Of a stretch of DNA of 9,485 bases, positions 5,393 through 9,485 are shown piece after piece (positions within the stretch are counted from its first letter, which is position 1; the number at the start of each line of letters is the position of its first letter). The stretch spans positions 15,447 to 24,931 of the forward strand of contig DKLE01000175.1 in NCBI GenBank assembly GCA_002455605.1. Reading direction: 5' to 3'. A program made the translations under genes and the position numbers. Source of the stretch: Firmicutes bacterium UBA6648 (GTDB lineage: Bacteria; Bacillota; Clostridia; Peptostreptococcales; Anaerovoracaceae). The notes under the pieces were generated by a model. The model was not told the DNA's origin, searched no databases, and saw nothing but the letters and a program-made list of their open reading frames with translations.

Positions 5393-6157
5393 TTGGCAGT
5401 ATTAGAGGTCCGAAATATAGAGGAAAAATATCAAGCATTAAATGGAGAAATAATCGCCCTTAAGAATATAAACTTTAGTGTTGAAAAAGGCGAATTTGTC
5501 AGCGTAGTGGGACCCAGCGGCTGTGGTAAATCAACCTTGCTTTCCATTATAGCAGGATTGCTCAAACCTACAGCAGGCGAAATTTATGTAAAGGGAGAAA
5601 AAATTGAAGGGATATCAACCCATATTGGATATATGTTACAAAAAGATAATTTATTGGAATGGAGAACGATTTACAGAAATGTAATGCTTGGCTTGGAAAT
5701 ACAAAAAAATGTAAACCCAGAGAATGAAGAAAGAGTTGCAGAGCTGTTAAAAAATTATGGGCTCTACGAGTTTAGAGATAAGTATCCGTCGCAACTATCT
5801 GGAGGAATGAGACAAAGGGTAGCTCTTATACGAACCCTTGCGATTAATCCAGATATTTTATTATTAGATGAAGCTTTTTCTGCTCTTGATTATCAGACCC
5901 GGCTATCAGTTACCAATGATGTGTATGGAATATTAAAAAAAGAGCAGGTTACGACTATTATGGTTACCCATGATATACCGGAAGGAATAAGCATGGGGGA
6001 TAAGATTATTATATTGAGTGAAAGGCCCGCTGTAGTAAAGGAAGTATTGAACATTGATTTTGAAATGGAAAACAGAAATCCTTTAAACTGCAGGAACAGC
6101 CCTAAATTCGGAAAATATTTTGATTATATTTGGAAGGAGCTGGGCGGCAATGAATGA
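5393..6157 (+). CDS. ABC transporter ATP-binding protein (nitrate/sulfonate/taurine type)
   Basis: The 254-aa cytoplasmic ATPase that powers the importer encoded with the next two genes. Walker A is GPSGCGKST (40-48), the Q-loop is MLQKDNLLEW with Q83, the ABC signature is LSGGMRQR (135-142), Walker B is ILLLDE (155-160) followed by the D-loop SALD, and the switch His is H193 in VTHD. All catalytic elements are intact. Overall form is that of SsuB/TauB/NrtD proteins, with a short C-terminal tail. I prefer a TTG start at 5393: GAGGTG (5381-5386) lies 6 nt upstream, whereas the ATG at 5387 directly abuts that site and the ATG at 5360 lacks one. The 3' end overlaps the permease gene by 8 nt, indicating translational coupling. 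Confidence 0.94.
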   Translation: MAVLEVRNIEEKYQALNGEIIALKNINFSVEKGEFVSVVGPSGCGKSTLLSIIAGLLKPTAGEIYVKGEKIEGISTHIGYMLQKDNLLEWRTIYRNVMLGLEIQKNVNPENEERVAELLKNYGLYEFRDKYPSQLSGGMRQRVALIRTLAINPDILLLDEAFSALDYQTRLSVTNDVYGILKKEQVTTIMVTHDIPEGISMGDKIIILSERPAVVKEVLNIDFEMENRNPLNCRNSPKFGKYFDYIWKELGGNE

Positions 6158-6956
6158 ACAAATAACTTCCAAAGAAAGAACGCTGTTTTTAAAAAAACAA
6201 AAGCATCGAAAGCTGATGATTCTTTTTTGGCAAATAGGTATTTTGGTCTTTTTGATAGCGGTTTGGGAGATTTCCGCAAGAGTAGGACTAATCGACAGTT
6301 TTATACTGAGTCAGCCCTCAAGGATTCTGGCTACATACGCTAAAATGGTGCAGAATGGTTTGATTATGCACATTGGCGTAACGGTTTATGAAACTCTGGT
6401 GGGGTTTGTGTTAGGGGTGATAACAGGAACTATTCTGGCTATTGTCCTTTGGTGGAGCAGTGTAATTGCTAAGATAAGTGAACCTTATCTGGTTGTTTTA
6501 AACAGCCTGCCCAAAATTGCATTGGGACCTGTGATCATTGTTATTGTGGGAGCAGGAACAGAGGCTATTATATTTATGGCTTTGGCTATATCTCTGATAG
6601 TAACCGTACTGGAAATGCTGAATGGCTTTCAGCACACGGATAAAGAATATATAAAAATGGCTACCACCTTTGGAGCCACAAAGTTTCAAATTTTTACCAA
6701 GATCGTATTTCCCTACAATATAGCCACACTTTTCAATTCGTTGAAAATAAATATTGGATTATCCTTAGTGGGTGTAATTGCAGGTGAATTTTTAGTGTCA
6801 AAAGCCGGGCTTGGCTATTTAATCGTATATGGAGGGCAAGTATTTCAGCTGGATTTAGTTATGGCCAGTGTTATTATTCTTGCTGTAGTTGCGGCAATCA
6901 TGTATGAAGCAGTGGCGATCTTGCAGAATATCGTTTTAAAACTGTACGGACATTAA
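6150..6956 (+). CDS. ABC transporter permease (SsuC/TauC-like)
   Basis: A 268-aa inner-membrane subunit, presumably a homodimer, forming the channel of the importer. About six hydrophobic helices are seen, beginning around residues 23-42 after a basic N-terminus. The binding-protein-dependent transport domain covers about 75-260. The EAA loop that contacts the ATPase is at 167-188 (EYIKMATTFGATKFQIF..., with G175 and P188). The ATG at 6150 sits inside the end of the ATPase gene, which runs 8 nt past it, and is preceded by AAGGAG (6134-6139). A more upstream in-frame ATG at 6120 would lengthen the overlap and lacks a site. The lipoprotein gene starts 49 nt downstream. Substrate cannot be read from this subunit. 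Confidence 0.93.
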   Translation: MNEQITSKERTLFLKKQKHRKLMILFWQIGILVFLIAVWEISARVGLIDSFILSQPSRILATYAKMVQNGLIMHIGVTVYETLVGFVLGVITGTILAIVLWWSSVIAKISEPYLVVLNSLPKIALGPVIIVIVGAGTEAIIFMALAISLIVTVLEMLNGFQHTDKEYIKMATTFGATKFQIFTKIVFPYNIATLFNSLKINIGLSLVGVIAGEFLVSKAGLGYLIVYGGQVFQLDLVMASVIILAVVAAIMYEAVAILQNIVLKLYGH

Positions 6957-7005
6957 TTGTTTATCAATGTGTGCGGAACTTTTATATAGAAGAAAGGAGA
7001 TCGGT

Positions 7006-8007
7006 ATGAAAAAATACAAAAAATTATTGTGTGCTATTCTTACTCTGGTTCTGGTAATTTCTCTCTTTGCCGGATGCGGTTCTAAAACAGAGCAAAAAGA
7101 AGTGGTTACTGTCTGCGAAGTGACACACTCCATTTTCTATGCTCCTCAATATGTGGCTATGAATTTAGGCTTCTTTGAAGAAGAGGGAATTCAGATTGAA
7201 CTGTCCAACGGGCAAGGGGCGGATAAGGTTATGGCTTCAGTACTATCGGATAATGTAGACATAGGTTTTGCAGGACCGGAAGCCTCAATTTACGTATATA
7301 ACGAAGGAAAAGAGGACCATACACAGGTTTTTGCTCAGCTGACACAGCGTGATGGTTCATTTCTTGTAGGACGGGAAAAGGATGAAGATTTCAACTGGGA
7401 TAGAATTAAAGGAAAGGTGGTGCTCCCGGGGAGAAAAGGCGGAGTACCTTATATGACGCTGGAATATGTTATGAGAAAGAATGCCATCGATCCGGGAAAA
7501 GATGTTACTTTGGATAACAGCATTCAATTCGCTTTAATGGCGGGTGCTTTTACAAGCGGCACAGGAGATTATGTAACACTGTTTGAGCCAACGGCATCTA
7601 TGATGGAATCAGAGGGCAAAGGATTTATTGTCTCTTCCATTGGAGAAGAGAGCGGAGAAATTCCGTATACAGCATATTTTGCTAAGCAAAGCTTTATCAA
7701 AGAAAATGAAGATATGATTAGACGGTTCGTAAGTGCTATTTATAAAGGGCAGCAGTGGGTAAATACTCATTCAGCTGAAGAAATTGCGGAAGCAGTAGCT
7801 CCTTCCTTCCCGGATACGGATATGGAGCTTTTAACCACAGTAGTTCAAAGATATAAAGACATTCAGGCGTGGTCAACGGATCCGGTGCTGAAGGAAGAGC
7901 CATATAATTTATTGCAGGAAGTTATGACTCAGGCAGGAGAACTGAATGCAAAAGCCCCTTATGACAAAGTAGTTAATAATACGTATGCGGAAGAAGTTAT
8001 CAAATAA
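7006..8007 (+). CDS. lipoprotein substrate-binding protein, SsuA/THI5-like (NMT1 fold)
   Basis: The 333-aa extracellular receptor of the importer. Residues 1-23 are a lipoprotein signal peptide: KKYKK, a hydrophobic core, and lipobox LFAGC with Cys24 to be lipidated. The mature part has the NMT1/THI5-like periplasmic-binding fold, seen in SIFYAPQYVAMNLGFFEEEGI (42-62), then GADKVMASVLSDNVDIGFAGPEASI (71-95) and GGVPYMTLEYVM near the hinge. The family binds taurine, alkanesulfonates, nitrate, thiamine or riboflavin precursors and others. The CCCFC motif I associate with pyrimidine-precursor ThiY proteins is absent, and no TPP or FMN riboswitch precedes the operon, so no substrate is assigned. 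AAAGGAGA (6993-7000) supports the ATG at 7006. A weak internal promoter is possible in the 49-nt gap (TTGTTT at 6957 with an AT-rich -10). A strong terminator follows. Confidence 0.93.
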   Translation: MKKYKKLLCAILTLVLVISLFAGCGSKTEQKEVVTVCEVTHSIFYAPQYVAMNLGFFEEEGIQIELSNGQGADKVMASVLSDNVDIGFAGPEASIYVYNEGKEDHTQVFAQLTQRDGSFLVGREKDEDFNWDRIKGKVVLPGRKGGVPYMTLEYVMRKNAIDPGKDVTLDNSIQFALMAGAFTSGTGDYVTLFEPTASMMESEGKGFIVSSIGEESGEIPYTAYFAKQSFIKENEDMIRRFVSAIYKGQQWVNTHSAEEIAEAVAPSFPDTDMELLTTVVQRYKDIQAWSTDPVLKEEPYNLLQEVMTQAGELNAKAPYDKVVNNTYAEEVIK

Positions 8008-8025
8008 ATAGCAGTCTAAAACTTT

Positions 8026-8066
8026 AACTGTCCATGGATAAATTGCCAGGGACAGTTTTTTCTTTT
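8026..8066 (+). terminator. rho-independent terminator of the ABC importer operon
   Basis: AACTGTCC (8026-8033) pairs with GGACAGTT (8050-8057). An inner TGG/CCA extension crosses an A-G mismatch, and the stem runs into TTTTTTCTTTT. It lies 19 nt after the stop of the binding-protein gene. Confidence 0.93.
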
Positions 8067-8120
8067 ATACAAATGTAATGATTAGAGTTCTGCTGCAATA
8101 TTATATATATTGATATTGTA

Positions 8121-8147
8121 TTTCCGATTGGGATTTGGAATCGGAAA
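8121..8147. repeat. perfect 9-bp inverted repeat before the M23 gene's ribosome binding site
   Basis: TTTCCGATT (8121-8129) and AATCGGAAA (8139-8147) form a perfect 9-bp stem with a 9-nt loop, ending 7 nt before GGAGG (8155-8159). It has no T-run, so it is not a terminator. It could be a repressor operator or an RNA hairpin affecting translation or stability. The upstream AT-rich stretch 8090-8120 probably holds the promoter, but I cannot fix its boxes. Confidence 0.6.
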
Positions 8148-8170
8148 ATAACTTGGAGGTAGGAAGTTTT

Positions 8171-9232
8171 ATGCTGCTTATGATTAAAAAATCTACATTG
8201 ATGAGTATATGTCTGGTAGTATTAGTTTTTCTGGCAATAATTTTGGGCGGTCGTATTTTTGTTTCGCTGTTTTATAGTGAAGACACTTTGAAAACAAAGG
8301 AAGAGTGTGAGGAGGATTACATAAAGTGGGTGGATTATAATGTGCCCTGCGAAGCAATGAAAAAGGCTTTACAATTGGATATAGATTCTCGCGATGATGA
8401 AATTCAGTTAAATTGGATAGAACTGCTGGCTTATTTGGCAGCTAAAAACGGAAATAACTTTGGCTCGTATAAAGATAAGCAACTGGAAGAAATTGCAGAG
8501 ACGATCCGAGGAGGAAAAACCATGAAGGAACTAACTGCGGACATGAAGTATTATGACTACTATTATGAGGCATTTAGTGCAATTCTTTCGGGATTTGTGG
8601 GAGAGTATGAGGTTGAAGTGGTGGATGCGAACGCCGAAGATGGAAGAAAGCATTGGGAAAAGAAATACGGATTAAAGGCGTTTTCTCCCATTGCTAAAAA
8701 TTATCCCTACAGCCATTATGATGACTTTGGACAGAGCCGATCCTATGGTTTTGCAAGGAACCACCTGGGCAATGATCTAATGGGTCAGGTGGGGACCCCT
8801 ATTATAGCAGTGGAAGGCGGTATTGTAGAAGCTCTGGGATGGAATCAATACGGAGGCTGGCGTATTGGCATCCGTTCCATGGATTCAAAAAGATACTATT
8901 ATTATGCGCATTTACGAAAAAATTTTCCCTATCAACTGGATTTAAAGGTAGGAGACAAAGTACAGGCGGGGGATGTTATCGGCTACTTAGGAAGAACCGG
9001 CTACAGTACAAAAGAAAATGTAAATAATATTCAGCAGCCTCATCTGCACTTTGGCATGCAGCTCATATTTGATGAGTCACAAAAAGAATGTAACAGTGAA
9101 ATCTGGATTGATGTTTACCAGATTGTACGGTTTTTGAATAGTAACCGTTCTGAGGTGGTCAAAAATCTTGTAACCAAAGACTACAGCAGGGTATACGAGA
9201 TTCGTGAACAGGAGCCTGAAGGCAGTGAATAA
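8171..9232 (+). CDS. membrane-anchored M23-family metallopeptidase
   Basis: A 353-aa protein with one N-terminal transmembrane anchor (about 10-34) and an extracytoplasmic remainder. Residues 40-150 are a charged, mostly helical region without a motif I know. Residues about 170-323 are an M23/LytM peptidase domain with the full zinc and catalytic set: H198-x3-D202 (HLGNDLMG), H247 in YYAHL, and H291-L-H293 in QPHLHFGMQ. Biotin-carrier-like turns GDKVQAGDVIGYLG (261-274) are typical of the fold. M23 enzymes cut peptide cross-links in peptidoglycan, so wall remodelling is likely; a sporulation role is possible but not shown. The ATG at 8171 follows GGAGGT by 10 nt; a TTG at 8135 is in frame but lies inside the inverted repeat and has no site. 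The protein closely resembles a clostridial M23 type I recall, whose specific role is not known to me. Confidence 0.92.
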   Translation: MLLMIKKSTLMSICLVVLVFLAIILGGRIFVSLFYSEDTLKTKEECEEDYIKWVDYNVPCEAMKKALQLDIDSRDDEIQLNWIELLAYLAAKNGNNFGSYKDKQLEEIAETIRGGKTMKELTADMKYYDYYYEAFSAILSGFVGEYEVEVVDANAEDGRKHWEKKYGLKAFSPIAKNYPYSHYDDFGQSRSYGFARNHLGNDLMGQVGTPIIAVEGGIVEALGWNQYGGWRIGIRSMDSKRYYYYAHLRKNFPYQLDLKVGDKVQAGDVIGYLGRTGYSTKENVNNIQQPHLHFGMQLIFDESQKECNSEIWIDVYQIVRFLNSNRSEVVKNLVTKDYSRVYEIREQEPEGSE

Positions 9233-9297
9233 AATAGCTGAAAGAGTTATTTTGTAGTATAATGAGCTTAATATAATTATATGGCGGAGGAAGAACT
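9233..9297 (+). promoter_or_regulatory. short gap with a TATAAT and an AT-rich hairpin
   Basis: AAAATAGCT (9231-9239) can pair with AGTTATTTT (9245-9253), with one G-U pair. The hairpin is AT-rich and lacks a proper T-run, so it is at most a weak terminator for the M23 gene. TATAAT (9258-9263) could be a -10 box for the next gene, but no good -35 box is present. Read-through from the M23 gene is plausible. Confidence 0.3.
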
Positions 9298-9485
9298 ATG
9301 GAGTATAAGAGGTTTAAAAGTACAATAGTAGTCCGTATGGACAAAGGAGAGGAAATCTTAGAAAAGATTAAAGAAATCGCAGTGAAAGAGGATATTAGAC
9401 TGGCTGCTATAAACGCTCTGGGAGCGGTAGGGGAGTTTACGGCAGGAGTTCTTAACACAAAGGAAAAGAAATATTATTCCAATGA
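9298..9485 (+). CDS. PPC (DUF296) domain protein, 5' part only
   Basis: The first 62 codons of a gene cut by the window edge; GGAGG (9286-9290) lies 7 nt before the ATG. The encoded start, MEYKRFKSTIVVRMDKGEEI, then LEKIKEIAVKEDIRLAAI and NALGAVGEFTAGVLNTKEK, matches the N-terminal half of the PPC/DUF296 domain: a strand with R-x-D-x-GEE, a helix, then x-I-x-A-[LI]-GAV. In plants this domain follows AT-hooks in AHL DNA-binding proteins. Bacterial free-standing versions of about 140 aa form trimers, and their function is mostly unknown. Nothing indicates that it is broken; it simply runs out of the window. Confidence 0.85.
   Translation, partial: MEYKRFKSTIVVRMDKGEEILEKIKEIAVKEDIRLAAINALGAVGEFTAGVLNTKEKKYYSN

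Noticed and set aside
9159..9458. Minus-strand open frame across the M23/PPC junction
   Set aside because: It crosses the end of one gene and the start of another with strong plus-strand start signals, and shows no recognisable motif.

Overview
The window looks like a low-GC, Gram-positive anaerobe of class Clostridia. This rests on strong AGGAGG-type ribosome binding sites, AT-rich intergenic DNA, a CIRCE/HrcA-type heat-shock operator, a superoxide-reductase domain (an anaerobe's oxygen defence), a butanol-dehydrogenase-like iron alcohol dehydrogenase, a lipoprotein-anchored solute-binding protein and a clostridial type of M23 peptidase. The sequence alone does not support a genus. No rRNA, tRNA, CRISPR array, insertion sequence or known riboswitch was seen.

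Region 1 (39-1354): a small heat-shock protein on the minus strand, with a sigma-A-like promoter and a perfect CIRCE operator, stands back to back with a plus-strand gene that fuses an XRE helix-turn-helix to a complete desulfoferrodoxin (two-iron superoxide reductase). The 284-bp gap holds both control regions. Region 2 (1449-2297): an AraC-type regulator with a C-terminal GyrI-like ligand-binding domain follows in the same direction, with no obvious terminator between. Both regulators carry an in-frame Shine-Dalgarno plus ATG exactly at the boundary between the DNA-binding and sensor parts, so each may also yield a free sensor/enzyme domain.

Region 3 (2448-3648): a minus-strand CPBP-family membrane protease with an altered catalytic motif, then a 400-bp AT-rich divergent region holding a hairpin and a terminator-like structure that no annotated gene explains. 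Region 4 (3649-5233): an iron-containing alcohol dehydrogenase converges on a small DUF3892-type gene. They share one strong bidirectional terminator.

Region 5 (5393-8066): a tight three-gene ABC importer operon (ATPase, permease, lipoprotein receptor) of the nitrate/sulfonate/taurine/THI5 superfamily, closed by a good terminator. Its substrate is not evident. Region 6 (8171-9485): a membrane-anchored M23 endopeptidase with a perfect inverted repeat just before its ribosome binding site, then the first 62 codons of a PPC/DUF296 protein cut by the window edge.

The most interesting material is the stress-related left part: the CIRCE-controlled chaperone divergent from an HTH-desulfoferrodoxin fusion, and the internal start signals in the two consecutive regulators.
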